Shown: piece by piece, positions 1-9,306 of the stretch
How the letters are laid out: each line of letters opens with the position of its first letter
How positions within the stretch are numbered: position 1 is the stretch's first letter
Assembly: GCA_022496205.1 (NCBI GenBank)
Contig: WTXD01000191.1
Location: forward strand, 1 to 19,506
DNA: 19,506 nucleotides
Reading direction: 5' to 3'
From: Gloeopeniophorella convolvens
Taxonomy: Eukaryota > Basidiomycota > Agaricomycetes > Russulales
The notes under the pieces: model-generated
Databases searched by the model: none
What the model saw: only the letters and a program-made list of their open reading frames with translations
Told to the model about the DNA's origin: nothing
Made by a program: the position numbers and the translations under genes

Positions 1-288
1 TACATGAGCGCAACATCGCTCTCGGAGCCACAGCCGGTGGCAGTGGGGGCGTCTGCTGTGCAGATGCCTGTGCCAGATACCTCCCAGGCCGTACCTAGGC
101 AGGCTATGCCTTTTCATGGCCGTGCGGAAGCCATGCCGCCTCCTGGACCTGTGCTGATTTCGGAGAGTGGCGGGTCTGGCGGGTCGCAGCAGTCGCGCGA
201 GAAGCCAGGGCGAGCTTCGGCGGTGCCGGACAGTGGGGTATACAGTCGGGTCATTGAGAGGGACGAGCCGGGACCATCTTCTCCGTAG
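1..288 (+). CDS. 3' end of an unrecognised Pro/Ser/Gly-rich reading frame
   Basis: The frame is open from the left edge (first codon TAC) and ends at TAG 286-288, giving at least 95 codons. An internal ATG is at 4, but nothing shows translation starts there. The product is low-complexity, rich in Ala, Pro, Ser and Gly, with no membrane segment, zinc knuckle or catalytic motif. It may be the disordered tail of a host protein or of a transposon-encoded protein entering from the left. A chance open frame is also possible, because an antisense frame is open over much of the same stretch. No function is assigned. Confidence 0.3.
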   Translation, partial: YMSATSLSEPQPVAVGASAVQMPVPDTSQAVPRQAMPFHGRAEAMPPPGPVLISESGGSGGSQQSREKPGRASAVPDSGVYSRVIERDEPGPSSP

Positions 289-444
289 GATGTTCTACTG
301 CACTCATGTTCGATACGGTTGAACGGCATGCGTATTGCTAGTCGATGAAGTTGTCGTAGCCGCTAGGGCCCTATGCTAAGTAGTGCAGTAGCTACTACAT
401 ATGCCGACTCGGACTGCGAGAGGGTCGCTCAGGGCAAGTCATGT

Positions 445-456
445 CCGGGCTGGTGC
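445..456. repeat. Left copy of a target-site duplication
   Basis: The twelve bases CCGGGCTGGTGC directly abut the poly-T run that starts at 457. The same twelve bases, followed by TTT, recur at 2754-2768. A direct repeat abutting a poly-T run on one side is the signature of target-primed reverse transcription of a minus-strand element. Confidence 0.6.
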
Positions 457-2753
457 TTTTTTTTTTTTTTTTTTGGACAAGCGATATATTTGGTAGCAGG
501 AGATAGTATCTAAGTACCTAACAGCCCCACCAAACGCGCTGAAGCGGGGCGTGTATGCCCCGAGAGGAAAAAATGCATTTAAGCACACCCCGCGAACATG
601 GGGTAGTGTGGTGTCTAGGATCAGTGGTCTTACCCGTTGACTTTCAGCCCGTCTGATCATTACCCACTAAAAACCTCAACTCTGTGTTCCCAGCCTTTCT
701 GAAGTCTGAGCCCGTTTGTCGTCTTTATTTTCGTGCGTCTTTGTCAGCGTCGGATATCTTGTCTGGCGTTGCTTCTCTGCGTAGTATTCGCTCTGTATCC
801 TCGTCGCTATCGTCTGATCCTATGAAACGTCCGTTGAGTGTGTGTATCCGTCTCATCTTTGTGCCCTCCTCGCCGCTCGGTGTGTTGTGGTTTTATACTG
901 TCCTTTCGTACCTGGACGTTCAGAGTCTCGGACCAAGTACGCTGACAAGTCTGATATCACGGTCTTCAAAAATCTCGTCTTTTCCTACGCCCCTCCGTCC
1001 CGTCTTGCTCGATCTCCGTCATCTCTGGTCTCGTCTTCTGTCCACAGTGTCCCCGCGCCGCGTCTGCGTTCCATTTCCATCAGCATCCGAAGCCGGTTCT
1101 GAGCGTTCGCGTTAGGTCTGGCCATCCGGGATGCATTCGTGGGGCCAGTGGTGTTACGCTGGCTTCCATGCCTCTCTTTTCATTTACGTTCGTTTTCCTT
1201 AGCCACATGCCTCGCGCGATCCCGCACAGTGGTCTCCGAGCTGTGTTCCATATCTCCGATGGCCCCTTGCACCTAGCGTATGTATCCGGCATGTCGTGAC
1301 TTGCCTTCGTTCTCCTTTTCACATTCGGTCCTTGTATGCATCTTCGCTACTTGGTTCGAATGCGGTTTTCGCGTCTACCGTCGGTAATTTCTTCGTTCTC
1401 TCTCTTCGTACATTGTACAAGTCATTTCATGAAGCTTGTGCCCAGGTTCGGGCAGCGCCACCGTATTGCCGTCTTGGCCTTAGGGTGTCTCTTGTATCCA
1501 ATGTCCCCCCCAGGATTTTGTACCCCATGCCTTTCATCCATCATTTCCCTACGGATCTGGCGCACCAAAATTCGACTCTCAGTACCAACTGGTGTTCGCT
1601 GCTGATTGAGACTTTAGCTCTGGGTTTGCTGACCGTCGCTTGCACGGGATTCGGACCATTACCGGTGGGTCCTCGTAGGCAAGTTGTGCTCCTTGTGTTG
1701 ATATTTTTACAGGATTCAGTCGGGCCGGCCAACTTCTGTAAGTCCCGACTTGTCTAATGTGTCGTTCTTCTATCTGTATTGTTCCCATGCAGCGTTACCT
1801 CCTTCGTCACTCTCGTCGTCTGCTCCCTTCGCGTGTTAGTTTACTTCAAGCAGGCTGCATCCGAAGGTCACATCTAGTGTCAACATCGGCCACATATCTT
1901 CCATCAGTGAGTATTGCTTCAACAGTTCCCGTATTACTTTGCAGTCAAAAACCGCGCCGGGCCAGTTTTTTATACAGTACATCAACAGCCAGCCCGGCCG
2001 TCACCTTGTTGTTCCTGGAATGGTGGTCTCACCCTAATTCTAGCTCTTCCTCCGTTCAATATTCACTTGTTTCTAATTATCAAGAGTATGATTCGCAGAA
2101 GCCCATATTGTCATCCCCGGTAGCGGGCTTTTCCGTCTGCAAGCAGGTCTGGTGTAGTTCGTAGCTATGCAAGCACTCTACATCATGGGGGTTGGGACTC
2201 TGGACTCGGATTCTGGAGGTCTACGTGCATTCCGTCGTATGCCTTCACACATAGGTCTTGGCTGGTGCTCGTCATCGCGGTCAGTCATGGACTCGCCGTG
2301 CTTGCAGCTTCGTTAAAATTTCCCGGCCCGAGCGGGCCTGCTACTTTTCGACTCGTCCGCGGTCGTCTGACTGACAGCGGTCGCACCTTTGGGGGGTCAT
2401 GGGCAGTATCAAAGTACGTCAAAGAGTAGGTCCACGATGAGGTAGTATGGGTGATTTGGTATCATGCCCACTAGGGGTCTCATCTCGTTGTGGTATGGTG
2501 TGCATGGCACGGTATAATTTGGTAGTATTGGTGTGGTACTGTGTAGTTTCGGCTGGGTCTGCTCGGGCTGCTCCCTTCCTCCACCTCAGTGCAGGTAAGG
2601 TGTGTCTACGGACCCTATGTGGGGGGGCGGTGGTGTTCCGAGAGCGTGCACATTGGGGGCGCGAGGCCTCCTGTTTGTTGCGCCGCTCAACCTTGCCCAG
2701 CCCGAGGGCGTGGGAAAACCGACCGTGATGGTGGTTCTGGTTCAAGGTCCCCC
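457..2753 (-). mobile_element. Retroposed insert with poly-A tail (minus strand), about 2.3 kb
   Basis: The insert begins on the plus strand with 18 T (457-474), which is a poly-A tail on the minus strand, and ends where the second copy of the flanking direct repeat begins at 2754. Close to the tail is a hairpin-capable GGGG..CCCC element near 545-562. No reverse transcriptase, endonuclease or Gag-like protein is readable in any frame; the longest frames are short and compositionally odd. It could be a 5'-truncated or non-autonomous LINE, or a retrocopy of a long non-coding or now-decayed transcript. The boundaries are well supported; the element class is not. Confidence 0.5.
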
Positions 2754-2768
2754 CCGGGCTGGTGCTTT
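2754..2768. repeat. Right copy of the target-site duplication
   Basis: CCGGGCTGGTGCTTT matches 445-456 plus the first T residues of the poly-T run. The bases just outside the match differ (T at 444, C at 2753), which sets the repeat at 12-15 bp, a usual length for non-LTR target-site duplications. Confidence 0.6.
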
Positions 2769-2965
2769 GAAGTTGTTGCCAGGTCCGGCCCGCGGGCCGA
2801 AGGTGTACGGGGTCCGCAACCTTCCGCAACTCTCCTCGAATAGGCCCGCTGGCACCAGCTCGGTTCTAGGCTCCAGCGGAGCTTGCCGCGCCGCAGACGG
2901 TGGCCTTGCTAACCCCGAGTGCTTTGAACCCTGCCTGACACCGTCGTACCGTCACCGCTAGACCA
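2769..2965 (-). mobile_element. tRNA-like SINE head (possible)
   Basis: Read on the minus strand, 2965-2954 gives TGGTCTAGCGGT, which fits the RNA polymerase III A box TRGYNNARNGG. Positions 2930-2921 give GGTTCAAAGC, which fits the B box GGTTCRANNC. The offset between box starts is about 35 nt, slightly shorter than in a true tRNA, and no acceptor stem closes, so this is not a functional tRNA gene. A tRNA-derived SINE head is the simplest reading. The body would run leftward and be interrupted at 2754 by the 457-2753 insert. Confidence 0.4.
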
Positions 2966-3550
2966 CAAAGCATTATTCAGAAGCCCCTTCCGAGCTTACC
3001 GCTCGTTGGTTCAGAATCATCTGATCCAGAGTCTGGGCAGCCCGCCGGGATCCACGTTGTAGAATATTCGAAACCAATTCCTCAGGCCAGCAGCGACACC
3101 ACGCACCGGCACCGGTGATCGACTGATCCCTGCATTTACCTTTGTTAGCAGTGATAATGTGAAAAAATCAGCGTTTTTGGAACTCCCGAGATCCCGTTTC
3201 TTCATGGAATGTCGTGCCATGCCACCCTGATGAAGCGTGGTCGACTAATCAGTAAGCCCGTATCATGCCTCGGATTCATGGTCACTGAGCTGAGCGTTGG
3301 CTATTTGGATTTTGGCTACAGGAGACTCGTCGTGATATCCCTGGCGCTCTTGCGCTTCTAGTGCTATGAAACTCAGGAAGTGGTGACCTTGAAATCGCTC
3401 TACAAATTCAAATACGAAGGGCGTTGGCGTTTGCCCAGCTGGCTTTGGTCAGACGCTGCGATCTGACTGACGGAATGAATAGAAGACAGTAACGATTAGC
3501 TTTCGAGCTCCGCGATGAGCGCTGTGTTATAGCTGCCAAGAGACCCTAAC
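2966..3550. other. Intergenic stretch, nothing recognised
   Basis: Only short open frames occur, with no conserved motif, no long repeat and no splice-like pattern. It lies between the repeat-rich left part and the promoter of the DUF6535 gene. Confidence 0.5.
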
Positions 3551-3556
3551 TAACCG

Positions 3557-3564
3557 ATATAAAT
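3557..3564 (+). promoter_or_regulatory. TATA-like box of the DUF6535 gene
   Basis: ATATAAAT lies about 70 bp before ATG 3633 and is followed by a pyrimidine-rich stretch (CTGTCTTCTC), a common core-promoter arrangement in basidiomycetes. Confidence 0.45.
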
Positions 3565-3632
3565 CATCTGTCTTCTCTAGTGCGCCGTGCCGAAGGTCCA
3601 GCCCTAGTCTTCACTGTCATCGTTGCTGCACG

Positions 3633-6161
3633 ATGGCCAGCCCCCACCACGATATCGAAAAGGGACTGTCCCAGACACCTGATGTGCCGCCCGTACCGAC
3701 CCACCCACCATCACGCCGCATGAGTCGAGTTCCAAGCGGTCGAGCTTCGCGCCCAGGTTCGCCCACTACGCTGTACCGTGGTCCCGACATGAGGTCAAGC
3801 TTATGCCAAGTTGCGTTACAGCTAGCGCCGCGATGCCTCCGGGTATGGTCCCGCCACTGCCTCACGGAAGCCCGACCCGACGTGAGTGTTGTTGATACGC
3901 ATGTGAGGTTACGCATACTAATCACACATTGTACGCCTCAGCCACGGTCAGGGTAGATGTATCCGCAAAACCTCCAAAGCGGCAGCCGACTCTCGGTGCG
4001 CGTGCGCTTGGCCTCTTCCCCGGAGTGAAACCCCCTTTCTGACCGAGACGTCCAGAGAGCCGTACCCCCGCGCAGCCGCTTCGGCGCCTTTTAGCCCTCT
4101 CGGGCAGCCGCGTGAGGGAACTCAAGGTGTGCTGCATTGCTGCTCTTTCGCCTCCTCCAGAAATGACGGTTGGCGCAGATAGCATGCAACCTCCTGATGG
4201 CTTCAGCGATTCATCAGGGAAAATGTGGATGCTTTACATATCTGAGGCTGAGAAGCACGACAAGGAAATATCTAAAAATCTGAAAGGTGATATGGAGGGT
4301 ATACTTGTATTTGTGAGTGTTCCCCAGAGCGCTCAAATAAGCTCGTTCTCATGGGTCTCAGACTGGTCTATTTTCCGCCGCCATCGCCGCTTTTCTCATT
4401 GAGAGCTACCAGCGGTTGTCTCCCGACTCGGGAGACCAGACGGTGGCGCTTCTCACTCAGATATCCGGGCAACTCAACGGGAGTAGTACGCTGGTACCCC
4501 AGGCGGCGAGCAGTTTTCACCCTTCTGCTTCAGCCGTGCGTGTCAATGTTATGTGGTTCCTCAGCCTGGTCCTCAGCCTCATATGCGCCCTTTCTGCAAC
4601 CCTCATGCAACAATGGTGGCGGCGCTACCAGCAGCTGACTCAACGGCGTGGTACGCCACATAAGCGCGGTCGCGTGCGGGCCTACCTCTTTCGGGGGATC
4701 GAGCGCTCGCGATTGAGATTCTTCATCGACGCCATCACGACCATCCTACACGCCTCAGTCGGACTCTTTCTCGCTGGCCTATTTGACTTCCTTCTTCCCA
4801 TCAACAAAACCGTGGCATTTGTTGTGCTCGGATTCGAGGCCATATTCGCTTTGGTCTACTTCGCGATCACCTTAGCTCCCAGTATCTCCTTCGACTCCCC
4901 ATATAACACACCACTGTCCGGCGCGGTCTGGCGCTTCTCGCAAGCTGTGGCAATCGTCCTCCTAAAGTCCATCAATATTTTGAGGCGGGGTCTTGAAGAA
5001 CGGATCGCCTTACATGACAAGAGGCTCAAGGAGGGTTTACGGGGAAGTATCCTTCGTAGCGCAGAGGTGGCGCCTTCGGACGTTGACAAAGAGGCGCTCC
5101 AGTGGACCTTGCGGGAGCTAGACGAGGAATGGGAGATTGATACCTTTGTCTTGCGCATACCAGGCTTCTTTGACTCCGCAGGAGTGAAGGACGCTCACAG
5201 GACCATGTTGGGGCTCCTTGAGCCTGAACCGGACGACCACACCGAACCCATCCTTTGCTTCCGCATCTACAACACCATCACGTCCTGTCTGGCAGAGAGC
5301 ATGACCCCAAACTCGAAGGCGACTCAGCGCCGCCTACATGGTTGCCTCCGCGCCCTGTGGTATTGTGCGCGTGCGTACTGTACTACGGATGCAATAGCCG
5401 CGATGCCAACCTACTTCCGGACGCGCTTCACCGACTCAGGCTTCTTGAACGGACTCCAAAACCATTCAGATCCTAACGTGAGGATCATCTCGCACTGCAT
5501 CGCCACGTTACTTGCGCTTCGACTTATCCGCGACGCCCGCGGCCGCATAGAGACAGCGGGACCCCGCTCGTCGCTTTTTCGCTCAGAGGGTGGTCCCCTT
5601 CTGACCCTCATTCCCCAGAGGCCCGAAGTTCTCAGCGGGCCGATGCTCCTGCAAGCGGGTCCGGCAGAGTTGGTCAACATCAAAGCATTCACGGCGCGCG
5701 CTCTCCACATCGTCAGCACCTCCAAATTGTCTACCAGGGCCATGGAGATACTCTCCGAGACATTCTCGACCCTGCGCACGCAACTTCCTCAATTTGATGT
5801 CAATATTCCATCTGAGCTCACGAACGAAGCGCGGTCCTTCTTCGAAAACCCCACTACGGACCTCCATCCGTTATTCCGGGACGAACACGAGCTAAATTCC
5901 CTCCCCCAAAGGCTCAAAGAGCTGTACGACGGCGCTCCGCAGACTACGATGGAGCCAATCAACATGGTCATCCCAGGAGCGTCTACCGCGGCGGATCCGA
6001 ACCAGCCTGGTACTCAACTCGAAGTCTTCAACGAGGACGCGGCCGAAGGAAAATCGAGCGTTATGCTGGATCAGGACGCGCAGAACGTACCGGATTCACA
6101 CAGAGAAGATAACAGAATCCATTCTAGGATCCTCAGCTGCATCCCGAGGGGCTTTTGGTAA
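3633..6161 (+). CDS. DUF6535 domain-containing membrane protein (4 exons)
   Basis: Inferred exons are 3633-3881, 3942-4111, 4161-4312 and 4362-6161; the introns are 60, 49 and 49 nt with GTGAGT or GTGAGG donors and CAG acceptors. The last two exons are intact. From the ATG at 4163 they encode 649 residues: an MWMLYISEAEKHDK-type start of the domain, TM1 across the third intron (LVF/TGLFSAAIAAFLIESY), TM2 near residues 113-131 (VMWFLSLVLSLICALSATL), TM3 and TM4 near 170-222, then a long soluble C-terminal half. This is the DUF6535 pattern; its biochemical role is unknown. The first two exons give a disordered Pro/Ser-rich N-terminus but need one extra base near GG 3780-3781 and one in CCCCC 4031-4035. 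With both, the coding length becomes 791 codons exactly. Without them, TAG 3954 ends the first frame and the protein would start at 4163. Confidence 0.85.
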
Positions 6162-6684
6162 CCAGAAGGAGGCGTGTGGGACGCGGCAGAGATCGGGACT
6201 TATCGTGTGAAGCTGGAGGCGAGCTCGTTGAGTCCTGGCAGTTGTGCGGTGACAATCGACCCCGCAGGTAGTGACAACTAGTATGCATCGGCGGCGCACG
6301 AAGTAACTTTGTATATACTCACTGGCCTCCCTTGTGGACCTTACGCTGATCGCCAGGGACGTCGTTCCAATGTCGTTCTGCGATATGTAGTATACATATA
6401 CATATCTCGACTACCAGCTCCAACATACGCACCGCCTCCAGTGATACTAACGTCTCTTTATGATAATATCACAACGTAGGTGGACATGTGCTGAAGCAAG
6501 CCGACTCTCAGCACCGGTGCAGCCTCATGTGCCAAAGCCGGAGACTCATGGCAGTGCGAGTCGACCGGACTGCTCCCATTGGCTGCGGCTGACTTCTGGG
6601 ATAGAAGGAGGGAAAGCGTGGAGATGCATTTTGGCACCGGCGACCGCTGGCAGGACCCCGTGCGTGCTTCTGAATTCTCGCATG
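6162..6684. other. Intergenic, 3' flank of the DUF6535 gene
   Basis: No gene is recognised. A short inverted repeat, GATATGTA / TACATATC with a 9-nt spacer, lies at 6382-6406 in an AT-rich island and may mark the transcript end. From about 6430 rightward the sequence adjoins the 3' end of the first Vps68-like copy, but I see no similarity to the matching flank of the third copy (about 15060-15110). Confidence 0.4.
6382..6406. repeat. Short AT-rich inverted repeat
   Basis: Arms GATATGTA (6382-6389) and TACATATC (6399-6406) are perfect complements around a 9-nt loop. It stands out from the GC-rich surroundings, about 220 bp after the DUF6535 stop codon. A role in 3' end formation is possible but unproven. 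Confidence 0.35.
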
Positions 6685-7302
6685 TTGGAGGAGCACTACG
6701 ACGGGAAGCATGAGCGAGACGTCGCCGCGACCTTCGCATAGCCGTAGAGTTGATTCTGCTGCCGGTAGCCGGGGGTGACGAATTTAGACACGAGCAGCGC
6801 CTATGGGCGGGGGCATCAGCGAGTAACACAGACAAGGGGAGAGCAACGCACGACACTGCCCGCGAGCCCGCCCGCCATGAACGCGAACCCGACAAAAGGT
6901 ATGAGCTGCGCACGCCACACCGCCCGCGCGCCGCCAAAGCCTGCGTCGTCGCGCACGCGGTCGTTATCGATCAAACCGACGACGAGCATGCCGAGCAGCG
7001 CGTGCAACGGCGGCACCCAGCCGGCGAAGCTGACGTGCACGGGGCGGGGTAGTCCAGCTCGCTGTACGGCGGGTGGGTATGTGGGGAGAGAATCGCGGCA
7101 TCAGAAAATGTCCACCGGCCGAGCGAAAACTGCGCGCAGGGGGTGAGTGAGGTGGAGAGGGGAGGAGGGAGGGGAGCTTACGAGGCCGCCGGCAAGGTAG
7201 ACGCCTGCGGTGCGGCGGTGCTTGCCCAAGGTGATGTTGTTGAGGAACGGGAACGGGTCCAAGCAGACCCTGCGCGTGTCGTAGTCGGAATGCGGGAGAC
7301 AT
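6685..7302 (-). pseudogene. Vps68/TMEM50 (UPF0220)-like gene, copy A, broken
   Basis: Exon 1 is 7302-7182, exon 2 7129-6852, and exon 3 starts at 6800; the introns (7181-7130, 6851-6801) have GTAAGC and GTGCGT donors. Exon 2 carries the family core: a VHVSFAGWVPPLHALLGMLV stretch, LIDNDRVR, then a helix ending FVGFAFMAGGLAGSV. Exon 3 begins ALLVSKFVTPGYRQQ and has a last helix SLMLPVVVLL. The family is a small four-helix endomembrane protein; the yeast member Vps68 acts in vacuolar sorting. Lesions are a 2-base loss just after the ATG, a 1-base loss before VHVSF, a 1-base loss before DVSL, and a 3' end replaced by unrelated sequence after about 6685, so no EYEY tail is found. It is divergent from TPR-CHAT copy 1. 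Confidence 0.75.
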
Positions 7303-7844
7303 GGCGAGCTCGTCGTCGTGATCAGTGGTGGCGAAGTCGTCGTCGTTATGTATGTGGAACGGCGCGGTCGCGCGAGGCGAGGAACAGCGGCGGAGCGTGG
7401 GAAGCTAATTCACCTGCCAGTCACGGTCACCAGTTCCGAACTCAGGCTGCGGACTCTAGATCTGGCACCTCCACTGACGCCTTCCAATGCTGCCACGTCC
7501 ATAAAACTCTGGTGCCCTCAGAGGACGCGCTTCCTCGTCGGCAGGGGGGTTGTCCCTTGTGCTGCACTGCTCACCCAGCTTGTCTGGAGCTTGACGAATC
7601 TGTTGCCAGTCACACTGACACTGCTAACAAGTATCAGTCCTCGCGGCAATCGTGCGAGTTTGTATCCTTCTTTTGACAACACTGCCACCCCACCACACGC
7701 ACGGCACGCTGCCCTGCTACGACTCTAGCGTCTCTCGCCTTTGCACTCTACCTTTCTGTTCTTGATCACTTCAGTGCACCAATTCATTCCGGAGTCCGCG
7801 GCAACCGTTTTCGCAGAACCTTCGAAGGATATAGTCGTGCAAGC
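7303..7844. promoter_or_regulatory. Shared divergent promoter region, module 1
   Basis: These 542 bp separate the start codons of the minus-strand Vps68-like copy A and the plus-strand TPR-CHAT copy 1. The region is recognisably similar in order and sequence to 15776-16418, including the GTCGTCGTC-rich start and a conserved block around CAGAGGACGC. No specific operator could be identified. A bidirectional promoter is inferred from position only. Confidence 0.4.
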
Positions 7845-9248
7845 ATGGATGACAACTCGAGCGGCCCAGGCTACGATATACCGGATTTTCGTCTTATCAC
7901 GAGCTCAGGTCACATTTCTCGCATGCCGTTTTCAGGTGCGCATACATTCAAAATGTTTCTGCGGTCACGAAGTTACTGAGCGCCAGATGTCTAGAACAAG
8001 TGCGCTTTCGAGCCTATAACGAATGGTTGGAGTGTGAGGATCGTTTTGACCGTACGTCCCAACTACGAGTTTCTCATCTCTCGCTCGTTTCACTGCAACT
8101 ATATGGGATGCTTATCTCCGGAGCAGGTGAGAAGCTGATCAGCAACGGGTGGTTTGCCGACGGCAAGAAGCTGCTCTCTTCGCTCCCTTGGAATCACATA
8201 CTACTTAGTTATGTCCTCAATGCTATGTTTGTAAACGGTTCGACAAACCTGGCGCTACCTCCCTCACACGAAGATGCTATTTGGCTCATTGAGCAAGTTA
8301 TTCTTCCATGCTGCACCAAGGCCATCCTTCTTCCATTCACGATGCAAGATCCAGAGCAGGAGTCCCCCTTCATCATTTCCGCGTTCTTTTGCCTTTCGCG
8401 CGCTCTCAAAGAACGCTTCGACCATACCCATCGACACTCTGATTTGGATGCAGCACTTACGTACTACCGTCAGCTTCTTCTCATCCACATACCCAAACGC
8501 GTACGGCCACCGCGCTCTCGGTTGTCGAACGACTTTGCGTTGCTTGTTCAGCAGAAGATCGATTTGGACCCTGCCAACGAAAGAGCATACCTCGACGAGT
8601 TGGTCACACTCTCTGCCAGCCTCCTTCCGATTCATCCAGTGGACACGCGGGTAGATGCGGCTCTCGTTAAATTCCTCCAAACGCTGGTCCTGTGGGTGTG
8701 TCAAGTGGGGAGACATGATGAGTGGTCAAACCACGCCGAGCAAATTGCCAGTCACCTTCGCGTGCTCCTTGGCGTCTGTCCACCGGCATATCGCCCGCCG
8801 CTATCCATGATGCTCGCTTTGATGCTCAACGAGTTTCTTCTTCCAAGTGATAATGGTCACGCGGAGATGGCGACATTGGTGGGAGATAGCTTCCCTTTCC
8901 TGCCTTCAAATAGTATTCTGCGTTATCTTGCATCACTTCAATTCAGTGACCTTCTCTCGGGCACATCGTTAGATCCAGAAGAGGCGCGGCTCTCCCAGTG
9001 TCGGATTTCCCTTTCGGATGGACGGGTACGGAATCCTTCCAACACTGATCTTCGCCACATAGCAGGTGCACTGCTACGACGCCATGAAGAATTTGGGGAC
9101 GAGAGTAGTTTGGAGGAGGCGCAGCGTTGTTTGGAGGAACTGCACAGAATATCAGAGTCAGGACCTGGATTAACCGCTGCACCTGAACTGCGCTTGGAAG
9201 ATCTGGCCGCTTTATACACATTCGAGGTGACCTTCAATGGAGTCACGG

Positions 9249-9306
9249 GTACATCGCTAGTTCGCACGTCTGGTCGATCTGATGAGCTTACCCACGCGAT
9301 TCGCAG
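9249..9306 (+). other. Intron of TPR-CHAT copy 1
   Basis: This is a 58-nt phase-1 intron with donor GTACATC and acceptor CGCAG. Splicing joins GVTG to APIDDPERSMPNLDVH and puts exon 2 in the frame matching copy 2. The copy 2 intron (17814-17876) sits at the identical codon, confirming the call. Confidence 0.85.

Noticed and set aside
684..2164. Series of plus-strand open frames of 60-150 codons
   Set aside because: Their products are Ser/Arg/Leu-rich translations of pyrimidine-rich DNA inside the retroposed insert, with no family motif and heavy overlap between frames.
2419..2961. Overlapping frames on both strands, rich in Gly/Pro/Arg
   Set aside because: They cross the insert boundary and the tRNA-like head, so they cannot be one gene; composition follows the GC-rich DNA.
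2921..2965. Functional tRNA gene
   Set aside because: Polymerase III boxes are present but no acceptor stem, anticodon arm or terminator fits.
1..3550. LTR retrotransposon
   Set aside because: No pair of long direct repeats, primer-binding site, integrase or RNase H signature was seen; the 12-15 bp repeat with a poly-T end fits a non-LTR insertion instead.
3617..3925. Antisense frame opposite the first DUF6535 exon
   Set aside because: The plus strand has a TATA box, start context and splice sites; the antisense frame has none and is a compositional shadow.
5411..5867. Minus-strand frames inside the DUF6535 body
   Set aside because: They are shadows of a well supported coding exon in a GC-rich genome.
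6458..7052. Plus- and minus-strand frames of 90-160 codons around the Vps68-like copy A
   Set aside because: The Vps68-like reading on the minus strand explains the conserved parts; the other frames have no family signal.
7741..8019. Plus-strand frame covering the start of TPR-CHAT copy 1
   Set aside because: It is one base out of phase with the conserved MDDNS start and the copy 2 equivalent, so it is not the real N-terminus.
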